Assembly (NCBI GenBank): GCA_023614405.1
Contig: CM042689.1
Coordinates: 329,878,305-329,942,304, forward strand
Source: Avena insularis
Taxonomy: Eukaryota; Streptophyta; Magnoliopsida; Poales; Poaceae
Length of the DNA: 64,000 nt
Direction: 5' to 3'
In this document: piece after piece, positions 32,177-41,512 of the stretch
How positions within the stretch are numbered: position 1 is the stretch's first letter
Layout: each line of letters begins with the position of its first letter
Notes under the pieces: model-generated
Told to the model about the DNA's origin: nothing
What the model saw: the letters and a program-made list of their open reading frames with translations, nothing else
Databases searched by the model: none
Made by a program: the position numbers and the translations under genes

Positions 32177-32467
32177 CCTGAGTTACTTAAGCATAATCTA
32201 CCTATGGAAGATTTGGTACCACCTTACCACCTAAAGGGGACCCTGTTTTCGAATTAAAACCTCTACCTAATTCTCTTGCTCCTAACAATGCCTTGCAGCA
32301 GTTTATGGAAGATCATGAAAGCAAGGTCTTCATGAAGGAAAGAAATGAGATTGACGAGGTTTTCCTTTGTCAACCTGAGTTACTTAAGCATAATCTACCT
32401 ATGGAAGATTTGGTACCACCTTACCACCTAAAGGGGACCATGTTTTCGAATTAAAACCTCTACCTGA
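32074..32467 (+). repeat. 197-bp tandem duplication in Gypsy-3
   Basis: GCTCCTAACAATG recurs at 32081 and 32278, and the copies stay nearly identical for about 197 bp (32074-32270 and 32271-32467). 197 is not a multiple of three, so the duplication itself shifts the pol frame between protease and RT. Confidence 0.9.
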
Positions 32468-32516
32468 TGATCTTAGATATGCTTATCTAGATGAAGAAAA
32501 TATATCCAGTTATTAT

Positions 32517-34142
32517 TGTAGGGTTCGCAACATAGAAAACAAAAAAATTCCTACGATGGGAACAACTATGTACCAAGATCTATATACTAGATACAAACAA
32601 CGGGCGGATGTATATCCGTAGAGAACATACCCTTGAAGACCGACAAAGCTTAATGAGTTAAACTCGTGGTTGATGTAGATGATCTCTTGCCGATCTCAAG
32701 ATCGAGAGGAAGTCCTAGTGCCCCAAATCAGCAGCGCATCTGTGCTCACACACACGTCCGAGGCACCGAGCAACCTCTGCCTCCTCGCTCCAGCGATGCA
32801 GCGGAAGCACAATTATTTCTTGCCAAATAGCCACCGGGAACATGTATCTTGCTAGTCCGAGACCATGGGGATAAATTCTATAGGGGGAAAGAGATCCTTT
32901 ACAAGGAGGTGTGAGTGAGAGAGAGGAGAGGGGGTGCCTTTTATAGGAGGAGGGGGCACCCAAGGGGGTGGTCGCCGGCCATGGGGGCTGACTCCTCCCC
33001 TCCTTCATTCATGTGGGTGGACACTCCACTCACAAAAATCCTTTAAATTCCCTCCACTCAAAATCCCACTCAAACTTGCCATTAAATTTCCACCAAATTT
33101 AATGCAAACTCTCATTAAATAAAACTATTTTTATTTATTCAGAATTTTGTCAATTACTTTAATGACAAACATTCACATATAACCCCTTGCTAGAATTCTA
33201 TTTCACATGCAAAAACACTTTCTGCAATTTCACCCGAAAACCTGTTTCGGTATCTAGTGGAATGAAACTTTTGCTCCAATTGGATGTCGGTGTATCTTAA
33301 GTGTGTCACCCTACGGTTCGTGAATAATGCAGACATGATCGAGACCCCTCTCGGATCAATAATCAGAAGTGGGATCTGGAGACCCATACTGACTCCCACA
33401 CATTCAACGATGACTTTCTTGTGATCGTCGGAACCTTTTACGCTCGTATCTTAATCCCTTTGTTTCGCGATATATTACATGTCCGAGATTCGATCAACGG
33501 TATCTCCATACCTAGTTTGATCTCGTTACTAACATGCACTCTTTTCTCATTCCCGTGATATAACATTCTAGTGATCAAATCACTTGCTTGCAAGCTAACC
33601 AATGTGATATCACCGAGAGGGCCCAGAGGGCCCAATGTGATATATCGGGATGAACAAATTCCACTCTCGATCCATGGGCCTCAACATAACACTTTATTAG
33701 TTCTGAACCCATCTTTATAATCACCTTGTTACGGTGTGACGTTTGATGTTATCAAGAAACTCTTCCGGTGTTAGTGATTGACATGATCTCATGGTCTAAG
33801 GATTAGGATCACTTCGTAAGTTGTTATAGCAATATAAACTCAATGACTTTGATCGTAATGCTATACTTCGGATGAATGTTCATCACATCATTACACTAAT
33901 GTTGTGATCCCGTTATTAACAACATCCAATGTCTATGATCAGGAAATCTTGATCATCTTGTTAATCAACGAGCTAGTTTACGAGACAGGCATAACTAGGA
34001 ACTTTCTGTTTGTTTATTAAACACACATGTATTAACGTTTCCGTATTAATACAATTATAGCATGCAAAATAAACATCTATCATATACTTGGAATACACAT
34101 AATAAACACTTTATTATTGCCTCTCAGGACATATTCCCTTCA
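32517..34142 (-). repeat. 3' LTR of Copia-2 (1626 bp)
   Basis: Plus-strand limits TGTAGGGTTCGC and CATATTCCCTTCA. It lacks a 30-bp segment present in the other LTR near 40716-40745. It also has a rearranged stretch near 33620-33650 where GAGGGCCCA is repeated. Confidence 0.92.
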
Positions 34143-34160
34143 GTCTCCCACTTGCACTAG
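34143..34160 (-). other. Polypurine tract of Copia-2
   Basis: The minus strand reads CTAGTGCAAGTGGGAGAC next to the 3' LTR start, the same motif as in Copia-1 and Copia-3. Confidence 0.85.
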
Positions 34161-34174
34161 AGACAATAATCTAG

Positions 34175-34690
34175 TTACATAGTGATGAATCTAACACCCA
34201 TCAAGTTCTGGTGTTGATCATGTTTTTCTCTAGGGAGATTTTCAGTCAACGGATCTGCTACATTGAGATCCGTGTGCACTTTACAAATTTTTATATCTCC
34301 ATCCTTGACATGCTCGCGAATAGAGTGAAACCGGCGCTTAATATGCTTGGAATGCTTGTGAGACCTTGGCTCTTTGGCATTGGAAATGGCACAATTGTTG
34401 TCACAATAGATCACCATTGGGTCCAACGCGTTTGCAACCACTCCTAGTTCGGATATGAACTCCTTCATCCAAACCGCTTCCTGAGCCGCTTCTGAAGCAG
34501 CAACATATTCGGTCTCCGTTGTTGATCCCGCCACCACAGGTTGTTTGGAGCTCCTGCAACTAACCGCTCCGCCATCCATAAGAAATACGTATCCGGATTG
34601 AGACTTAGAGCCATCCGGATCGGTGTCAAAGCTTGCATCAACATAACACTTAGCGACGAGCTCTTCTTCACCTCCGTACACAAGAAACAT
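34175..34690 (-). CDS. Copia-2 RNase H domain and polyprotein C-terminus
   Basis: A 171-residue open stretch with the RNase H motifs CYVDASFDTDPDGSKSQSGY, AGSTTETEYVAASEAAQEAV and IYCDNNCAISNAKEPRSHKH. All the Asp/Glu positions expected for catalysis can be seen. The tail has HIKRRFHSIREHVKDGDI, DLNVADPLTENL and a final MGVRFITM-stop 15 bp from the PPT. It is separated from RT by a premature stop at about 34760, in an SR-stop-QSDPG context. Confidence 0.87.
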   Translation of the reverse strand: MFLVYGGEEELVAKCYVDASFDTDPDGSKSQSGYVFLMDGGAVSCRSSKQPVVAGSTTETEYVAASEAAQEAVWMKEFISELGVVANALDPMVIYCDNNCAISNAKEPRSHKHSKHIKRRFHSIREHVKDGDIKICKVHTDLNVADPLTENLPREKHDQHQNLMGVRFITM

Positions 34691-34762
34691 ATCCTTAGTT
34701 CTTCGTAAGTACTTAAGGATATTATTGACCGCTATCCAGTGTTCTGAACCTGGATCCGACTG

Positions 34763-35479
34763 TTACCTACTAGTCAAACTAATAGCATGTGCCACATCCA
34801 GTATTATACATAGCATGACGTACATTATAGAGCCTATGGCTGAAGCATAGGGGACTTTGTCCATCATCTCTCTTTCTTCCGCCGTAGCCGGACTTTGAGT
34901 CTTACTCAATGTCTTGCCTTGCAATATAGGTAAGAACCCCTTCTTACTTCCGTCCATTTTAAACTTCTTTAAAATCTTATCAAGGTATGCACTTTGCGAT
35001 AGCCCTATTAGGCGTCTAGATCTATCTCTATAGATCTTTATGCCTAATATGTATGACGCTTCACCTAGGTCCTTCATTGAAAATTTGTTGTTTAGATAAC
35101 TTTTAACACTGTTTAAAAGATCTATATCATTTCCGATCAATAATATGTCATCCACATATAATATCAGAAATGCCACATTGCTCCCACTCACTTTCTTATA
35201 AATACAAGCTTCTCCATAAGTTTGGACAAAACCAAACTCTTTGATCACCTCATCAAAGCAGAGATTCCAACTTCGTGATGCTTGCTTCAATCCATAGATG
35301 GATCGTTGAAGCTTGCACACCTTGTTAGCATCCTTAGGATCGACAAAACCCTTTGGTTGTAACATATACAACTCTTCTTCAATATTACCATTGAGAAACG
35401 CGGTTTTGACATCCATCTGCCATATCTCATAATCGAAATATGCAGCAATTGCTAACATAATCCTAACTGACTTTAGCAT
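34763..35479 (-). CDS. Copia-2 reverse transcriptase domain (partial)
   Basis: 238 residues with QMDVKTAFLNGNIEEELYML, IYGLKQASRSW, LYVDDILLIGNDIDLLNSVK, YILGIKIYRDRSRRL and PYASAIGSIMYVMLC. The active-site box is intact. A TGA just upstream (about 35527) splits it from the N-terminal RT part at 35525-35989. The downstream TAA at about 34760 cuts off RNase H. Both look like single-base nonsense changes. Confidence 0.9.
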   Translation of the reverse strand: MLKSVRIMLAIAAYFDYEIWQMDVKTAFLNGNIEEELYMLQPKGFVDPKDANKVCKLQRSIYGLKQASRSWNLCFDEVIKEFGFVQTYGEACIYKKVSGSNVAFLILYVDDILLIGNDIDLLNSVKSYLNNKFSMKDLGEASYILGIKIYRDRSRRLIGLSQSAYLDKILKKFKMDGSKKGFLPILQGKTLSKTQSPATAEEREMMDKVPYASAIGSIMYVMLCIILDVAHAISLTSR

Positions 35480-35524
35480 CGCTACGGGAGAGAATGTCTC
35501 ATCGTAGTCAACTCCTTGAATTTG

Positions 35525-35989
35525 TCAAAACCCCTTTGCGACAAGTCGAGCTTTATAGATGGTCACATTACCATCAGCATCAGTTTTCCTTTTGAAAATC
35601 CATTTGTTCTCCATGGCCTTTCGGTCGTGAGGTAATTCCACCAAGTTCCAAACTTGATTTTCATACATGGATTCCATCTCGGATTTCATGGCTTCTAACC
35701 ATTTGTTGGAATCCGGGCTCATCATCGCTTCTTCATACGTCGCAGGGTCATCAATTTCATCAACCATGAAATTCATAACAGAGTTTCCGTACAGCTCGGG
35801 AGCTGCACGCGTCCTGCTAGACCTGCGAGGTTCGGTAGTATTCTCTTTTGGAGTTTCATGATCATTATCATTAGTTCCCTTTTCAACTCGTGAAGCCAAC
35901 TCCGGAACTACTTTCGGCGCTGCGCTACTCGCCATACTTTGAAGAGAAGGTTCAATAACCTCTTCGAGTTCTAACTTCTGACTACTCAC
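35525..35989 (-). pseudogene. Copia-2 integrase-RT linker and RT N-terminus
   Basis: Acidic, Ser/Glu-rich linker followed by PATYEEAMMSPDSNKWLEAM, VWNLVELPHDRKAMENKWIF and YKARLVAKGF, the start of RVT_2. It continues into 34763-35479 across one stop. Confidence 0.85.
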
Positions 35990-36130
35990 ACCTTTCGCGA
36001 GAAACTCTTTCTCTAGAAAGGATCCATTCTTGGCAACAAAAACCTTGCCCTCGGATCTGTGATAGAAGGAATACCCAATAGTTTCCTTAGGGTATCCTAT
36101 GAAGATGCATTTTTCCGCTTTGGGTTTGAG

Positions 36131-36592
36131 TTAATCCGGTTGAAGTTTCTTTACATAAACATCGCATCCCCAAACTTTAAGAAATGACAGCTTAGGTTTG
36201 TTTCCAAACCACAATTCATACGGTGTCTTTTCAACGGATTTAGATGGTGCCCGATTTAAAGTGAATGCAGCAGTTTCTAGTGCATAACCCCAAAATGACA
36301 ATGGAAAGTCCGTCAGAGACATCATAGATCGAACCATATCCAATAAAGTATGATTACGACGTTCCGACACACCATTTCTCTGTGGTGTTCCGGCAGGTGT
36401 GAGTTGTGAAACAATTCCACACTCTTTCATGTGAGTGCTAAACTTGTAACTTAGATACTCACCTCCACGGTCGGACCATAGAAATTTGATCTTTCTATTA
36501 CGATGATTTTCCACTTCATTCTGAAATTCCTTGAACTTTTCAAAGGTTTCAGACTTGTGTTTCATCAAGTAGATATAACCGTATCTACTCAA
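36131..36592 (-). CDS. Copia-2 integrase core, C-terminal part
   Basis: 153 residues with the second catalytic Asp in FLWSDRGGEYLSYKF and the Glu in QRNGVSERRNHTLLDMVR. These are followed by SFWGYALETAAFTLNRAPSK and the conserved YELWFGNKPKLSFLKVWG. The first Asp lies in the preceding frame (36594-36923, HSDVCGPMSVFAM). Frameshifts near 36592 and 36630 split the core. Confidence 0.87.
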   Translation of the reverse strand: MSRYGYIYLMKHKSETFEKFKEFQNEVENHRNRKIKFLWSDRGGEYLSYKFSTHMKECGIVSQLTPAGTPQRNGVSERRNHTLLDMVRSMMSLTDFPLSFWGYALETAAFTLNRAPSKSVEKTPYELWFGNKPKLSFLKVWGCDVYVKKLQPD

Positions 36593-36593
36593 A

Positions 36594-37053
36594 TCATCCG
36601 TGAAAGTAACAAAATAACGATATCCACCTCATGGCAAACACACTCATTGGACCACATACATCAGAATGTATGATTTCCAATAAATCTGCCGCCCGTTCCA
36701 TTGAACCGGAAAACGGCATTCTAGTCATCTTGCCCATAAGGCATGGCTCACATGTATCAAATGATTCAAAATCAAGTGATTCTAAAAGTCCATCCGAATG
36801 GAGCTTCTTCATGCGTTTAACGCCAATATGACCTGAGCAGCGATTGCCACATATATGCGGATATATCATCATTAAGTTCAATCCTTTTAGCATCAACATT
36901 ATGAATATGTGTAACATTATCATCGAGATTTAATAGAAATAAACCATTCATCATCGGTGCATGACCATAAAAGATTTCATTCATATAAATAGAACAACCA
37001 TTGTTCTCGGATTTAAATGAATAACCACTTCGCATCAAACGATCCGGATACAA
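36594..37053 (-). pseudogene. Copia-2 pre-integrase zinc region and integrase N-terminus
   Basis: Frames 36817-37053 and 36594-36923 overlap. The first has GYSFKSENNGCSIYMNEIFY. The second has SGHIGVKRMKKLHSDGLLES, CEPCLMGKMTRMPFSGSMER and the first catalytic Asp in HSDVCGPM. A frameshift falls in the zinc-binding part, so not all H/C ligands share a frame. Confidence 0.8.
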
Positions 37054-37358
37054 TGTTCATGCTCGGTCACGGGCACCAGATAACAATTATTCAAGTTTAT
37101 TACTAATCCCGACGGCAAGTGGAGAGGTAGCGTTCCGACGGCGATCACATCAACGCTTGATCCATTGCCGACACGCATCTTGACCTCACCCCTTGCTAGC
37201 GGTCGCTTGTTTCGCAGCCCCTGATTCGAGTTACAAATATTAGCAACTGAACCAGTATCAAATACCCAGGTGCTACTGCGAGCACTAGTGAAGTACACAT
37301 CAATAACATGTATATCATCTATACCTTTCTTTGCCTTGCTGGCCTTCTTGTCTGCCAA
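37035..37358 (-). CDS. Copia-2 aspartic protease
   Basis: 107 residues with WVFDTGSVANICNSNQGLRN (catalytic D-T-G), GEVKMRVGNGSSVDVIAVGT and LPSGLVINLNNCYLVP, the usual Copia protease layout. Just upstream, the zinc-knuckle Trp codon has become TAG (about 37380), cutting gag from protease. Confidence 0.85.
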   Translation of the reverse strand: MADKKASKAKKGIDDIHVIDVYFTSARSSTWVFDTGSVANICNSNQGLRNKRPLARGEVKMRVGNGSSVDVIAVGTLPLHLPSGLVINLNNCYLVPVTEHEHCIRIV

Positions 37359-37379
37359 ATACTTGGGGCAGTTGTGCTT

Positions 37380-38150
37380 CTAGTGGCCAGTCCCCTTACA
37401 ATAGTAGCACTCGGCATCAGACTTAGGGACAACTCGGGGTTTCTTTTTAGACACGGCAACCGGCTTGCCGCCCTTACTTCCCTTCCATTTTCCCTTCTTG
37501 TCTTTCTTGAAACTAGTGTTCTTATTGATCATCAACACTTGATGTTCCTTTTTGATCTCCACTTCTGCAGTTTTAAGCATTGACACAAGCTCGGGGAGAC
37601 TTCTTCATGCCTTGCATATTATAGTTCATCACAAAGCTTTTATAGCTAGGTGGCAGAGAATGCAGAACACGATGGATGCCTAAGTCAATGGGAATCGATA
37701 TTCCCAAGAACACAAGCTTATCGGCATAACCTGACATCTTGAGTACATGCTCACTTACGGAGTTGTGCTCTTCCATCATGCAGCTAAAGAACTTTTCTGA
37801 AGCATTGTAGCTCTCTACAGCAGCATGTGTGTCGAAAATCATTTTCAAATCACCCATTGTATCAAATGCATTGCCATTTTCGAAATGCTTTCGAAGTTCC
37901 GGCTCTATCCCATACAATATGCCCAATGAACTAAGTTATGGTCCTCCTGACGAGTCTAATAGACATTCTTCTCCTCGTCAGGGGCATCCTCAAAAGGTGG
38001 GGGACCTAGAGGCGCTTCTAGCACATATTGCTTTTGTGCAGCAGAGACGAGAATCCTCAAATTCATGGCCCATTCGGTAAAGTTGCTACCGTTCATTGCA
38101 AGTTTCTCTTTCTCCATGAACACATTGAAATTAAAAGCAGGCGGTGCCAT
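37380..38150 (-). pseudogene. Copia-2 gag
   Basis: Start ATG at 38150 (MAPPAFNFNVFMEKEKL). Three open pieces follow (37956-38150, 37573-37926, 37380-37586), carrying the gag core (FDTHAAVESYNASEKFFSCM, MSGYADKLVFLGISI, HSLPPSYKSFVMNYNMQGM), a lysine-rich linker and the zinc knuckle ECYYCKGTGH. Then comes a TAG in place of the expected Trp. Two frameshifts and one stop disable it. Confidence 0.85.
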
Positions 38151-38418
38151 CTACAACAGAATTTGTAAAGTTTAGGCTAAGTTTATGATAGATTGAGTTC
38201 AACTAATCCATATTACGAATGAACTCCCACTCAAAAACGACATCCCTCGTGTCCTTTTGGTGATTAAATGAACCAAATACACTACACCAAGTCCGATCAT
38301 CACGTGAGTCGGTGTAGCTTCAAAGGCGAGCATCAAATGGGAATCATATCTACTATATGACTCATGCTTAACCTTTCGGTCCGTGTTCCGAGGCCATGTC
38401 TGTACATGCTAGGCTCGC

Positions 38419-38694
38419 TGTGAGACCCTGGCGCATGGCTCAATAGGATTGATAGGAAACCCATACCAACAAGTTGCAACTTCTTTTCCGGAAGCTCATT
38501 CGAAAAGAACTCTAAGGTTAAGCGTGCTTGGCCTAGAGCAATTCTAGGATGGGTGACCGACCGGGAAGTGGGTAACCGGTGCGCATGAGTGAGGACAAAG
38601 TGCGTGAAAAGACTAGTGTTGATGCAGGGGCTAGTCTAGAGATCCTATTGAGCCGCTGTAGCGATCGTCGGTCCGGAGTGACCGGGGTGTTACA
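38419..38694 (+). repeat. Cassandra 5' LTR (276 bp)
   Basis: TG...CA ends. It differs from the second LTR by roughly a dozen substitutions plus small indels, mostly in its last 100 bp. Confidence 0.92.
38457..38580 (+). ncRNA. 5S rRNA-like sequence in Cassandra 5' LTR
   Basis: GTTAAGCGTGCTTGG (38517-38531) matches the 5S A-box region, and AGGATGGGTGACC (38546-38558) the C box. AGAACTCT and GGGAAGT flank them as in 5S rRNA. The 5' third is diverged. It is a transposon-borne Pol III unit, not a ribosomal gene. The outer limits are approximate. Confidence 0.85.
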
Positions 38695-38697
38695 AAT

Positions 38698-38709
38698 TGG
38701 TATCGAGCC
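38698..38709 (+). other. Primer-binding site of Cassandra
   Basis: TGGTATCGAGCC, three bases after the 5' LTR, close to the initiator-Met-type PBS seen in Copia-2. Confidence 0.75.
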
Positions 38710-38887
38710 GACCTCGCGGTTAAGCGGACGTGTCTTGGTCGATGGCGGACATGTGGCGCATGGCGTGTGGCGGAGTGGACACGGCATGGCACATGTCGAC
38801 ACCGGGCGCATGCAGCGTGTGCCAAGAGGGGACGTTCCTGGCTTGTGGTTGATCGACGAGGACGTCGATCTTCTAAGGGCGGGTGTA

Positions 38888-39171
38888 TGTGAGACCCTGG
38901 CGCATGGCTCAATAGGATTGATAGGAAACCCATACCAACAAGTTGCAACTTCTTTTCCAGAAGCTCATTCGAAAAGAACTCTAAGGTTAAGCGTGCTTGG
39001 CCTAGAGCAATTCTAGGATGGGTGACCGACCGGGAAGTGGGTAACCAGGTGCGCATGAGTGAGGACAAAGTGCGCAGAAAAGACTAGTGTTGGTCTGTGG
39101 GGCTAGTCTAGAGATCCTATTGAGCTGCTATAAGTGACAGCTGTCGGTACGGAGTGACGGGGGGTGTTACA
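38888..39171 (+). repeat. Cassandra 3' LTR (284 bp)
   Basis: Second copy of the terminal repeat. It is preceded by the purine-rich AAGGGCGGG at about 38876-38884 and followed by CTCGC. Confidence 0.92.
38926..39049 (+). ncRNA. 5S rRNA-like sequence in Cassandra 3' LTR
   Basis: The same A-box (38986-39000) and C-box (39015-39027) matches as in the 5' LTR, without a change between the copies in these boxes. Confidence 0.85.
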
Positions 39172-39956
39172 CTCGCCAAGTAAGAACCTTAGTATTCGCG
39201 TGTGTAACTGTCTTACACCTGAAATATGGTCGTGGATCCAAGAACACCCGATCATCACGTGATGTCTTGGAGCGACAAAAACATAATCGGTGCATACTAA
39301 AGGAATAACACATTCTTATCTTGATATTTAAATGAGGGATCATCTTATTATGCTAATAAAACGCCAAACAAGCAATATAAGATGCTATCAAACATCACAT
39401 GTTTATTAGTGGAATGATATGGTTTCCGCATATGATCTCTATCATGTGCACCGTGGTATGATCACTATCATACCTTTATGTGTAAGGCCAAGGTCTATGG
39501 AACTTACACGTTATGTGCGTTGTAAGAGTATCGTCTCATACTTCTACTTACAACATCACCATATCATAACACTAGCCCAGCAACAATCTAAACTAGACGC
39601 CTCTAATTTATCCATTGCAAGTTATGTTTTTACGTGGCTTAGGGCTTTCGAGATAGAACCGTTCATACCTACGAACATGAACCACAACGAGGATAACCAA
39701 ATTGTTGACAACTTGTTGCAAAATAGATATTGACTATATTAGGAGAGACAGACACCCGCTAGCCACTTATGCAAACTAGTTGCACGTCAAGCGTGGAACA
39801 GGTCTCATGTGCGAGGACATGTAAAGTTTGTCCGGGCCGCTTCATCCCACTATGCCACCAATATCCAAAATTACAACTAAGGAGCAACAACATGATCATC
39901 ATCGTCCACATACTCATATGTGTACTACCCGTGTAAAGCATCTACGCATAGATCCT

Positions 39957-39968
39957 GCTCTGATACCA
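39957..39968 (-). other. Primer-binding site of Copia-2
   Basis: The minus strand reads TGGTATCAGAGC next to the 5' LTR, the intact initiator-Met-tRNA PBS. Confidence 0.9.
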
Positions 39969-40389
39969 TTGTAGGGTTCGCAGCATAGAAAACAAAAAAT
40001 TTCCTACGATCGGAACAACTATGTACCAAGATCTATCTAGTAGATACAAACAACAGGAGGATGTATATCCGTAGATAACATACCCTTGAAGACCGACAAA
40101 GCTTAACGAGTTAAACCTGTGGTTGATGTAGACGATCTCTTGCCGATCTCAAGATCGAGAGGAAGTCCTAGTGCCGCAAATCAGCAGCGCATCCGTGCTC
40201 GCACACACGTTCGAGGCACCGAGCAACCTCCGCCTCTTCGCTCCAGCGATGCAGCGGAAGCACAACTCTTTCTTGCCGAATAGCCACCGGGAACATGTAT
40301 CTCGCTAGTCCGAGACCATGGGGGATAAATTCTAGAGGGGGAAAGAGATCCTTCACGAGGAGGTGTGAGTGAGAGAGAGGAGAGGGGTG

Positions 40390-40400
40390 CCTTTTATAGG
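40390..40400 (-). promoter_or_regulatory. TATA box in Copia-2 5' LTR
   Basis: CCTATAAAAGG on the minus strand, in U3. The same box occurs in the 3' LTR near 32937. Confidence 0.65.
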
Positions 40401-41512
40401 AGGAGGGGGGCACCCAAGGGGGTGGCCACCGGCCATGGGGGTTGCCCCCTCCCCTCCTTCATTCATGTGGGTGGACACTCCACTCACAAAAATCCTTTAA
40501 ATTCCCTCCACTCGAAATCCCACTCAAACTTGCCATTAAATTTCCACCAAATTTAATGCAAACTCTCATTAAATAAAACTCTTTTTATTTATTCAGAATT
40601 TTGTCAATTACTTTAATGACAAACATTCACATATAAACCCTTTCTAGAATTCTATTTCACATGCAAAAACATTTTCTGCAATTTCACCTGAAAACATGTT
40701 TCGGTATCTAGTGAAATAAATTCTTGCCCTTGTTATTCTTTCCGGCATGAAACTTTTGCTCCAATTGGATGTCGGTGTCTCTTAAGTGTGTCACCCTACG
40801 GTTCGTGAATAATGCGGACATGATTGAGACCCCTCTCGGATCAATAATCAGAAGTGGGATCTGGAGACCCATACTGACTCCCACACATTCAACGATGACT
40901 TTCTTGTGATCGTCGGAACCTTTTATGCTCGTATCTTAATCCCTTTGTTTCGCGATATATTACATGTCCGAGATTTGATCATCGGTATCTCCATACCTAG
41001 TTTGATCTCGTTACTGACATGCACTCTTTTCTTGTTCCCGTGATATAACATTCTAGTGATCAAATCACTTGCTTGCAAGCTAACCAATGTGATACCACCG
41101 AGAGGGCCCAGAGTATACCTATCCGTCATCGGGATGAACAAATTCCACTCTCGATCCATGGGCCTCAACGTAACACTTCATTAGTTCTGAACCCATCTTT
41201 ATAATCACCCTGTTACGGTGTGACGTTTGATGTTATCAAGAAACTCTTCCGGTGTTAGTGATTGACATGATCTCATGGTCTAAGGATTAGGATCACTTCG
41301 TAAGTTGTTATAGCAATATAAACTCAATGACTTTGATCGTAATGCTATACTTCGGATGAATGTTCATCACATCGTTACACTAATGTTGTGATCCTGTTAT
41401 TAACAACATCCAATGTCTATGATCAGGAAACCTTGATCATCTTGTTAATCAACGAGCTAGTTTACGAGAGAGGCATAACTAGGAACTTTCTGTTTGTTTA
41501 TTAAACACACAT

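Larger units (their letters stand above)
38419..39171 (+). mobile_element. Cassandra-type TRIM with 5S RNA-like LTRs
   Basis: A 753-bp terminal-repeat element inside the leader of Copia-2, flanked by a perfect CTCGC duplication (38414-38418 and 39172-39176). LTRs are 38419-38694 and 38888-39171, with TGTGAGACC...GTTACA ends. The 193-bp internal region has a PBS at 38698 and a purine tract before the second LTR, with no ORF. Each LTR contains a segment closely matching the internal promoter half of plant 5S rRNA, the defining trait of Cassandra. Non-autonomous by nature. Orientation follows from the PBS and PPT positions. Confidence 0.93.

Noticed and set aside
38457..38580. A genuine 5S rRNA gene
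   Set aside because: The 5' third is diverged, it occurs twice as part of matched LTRs with a PBS between, and there is no 5S spacer array. It is a Cassandra component.
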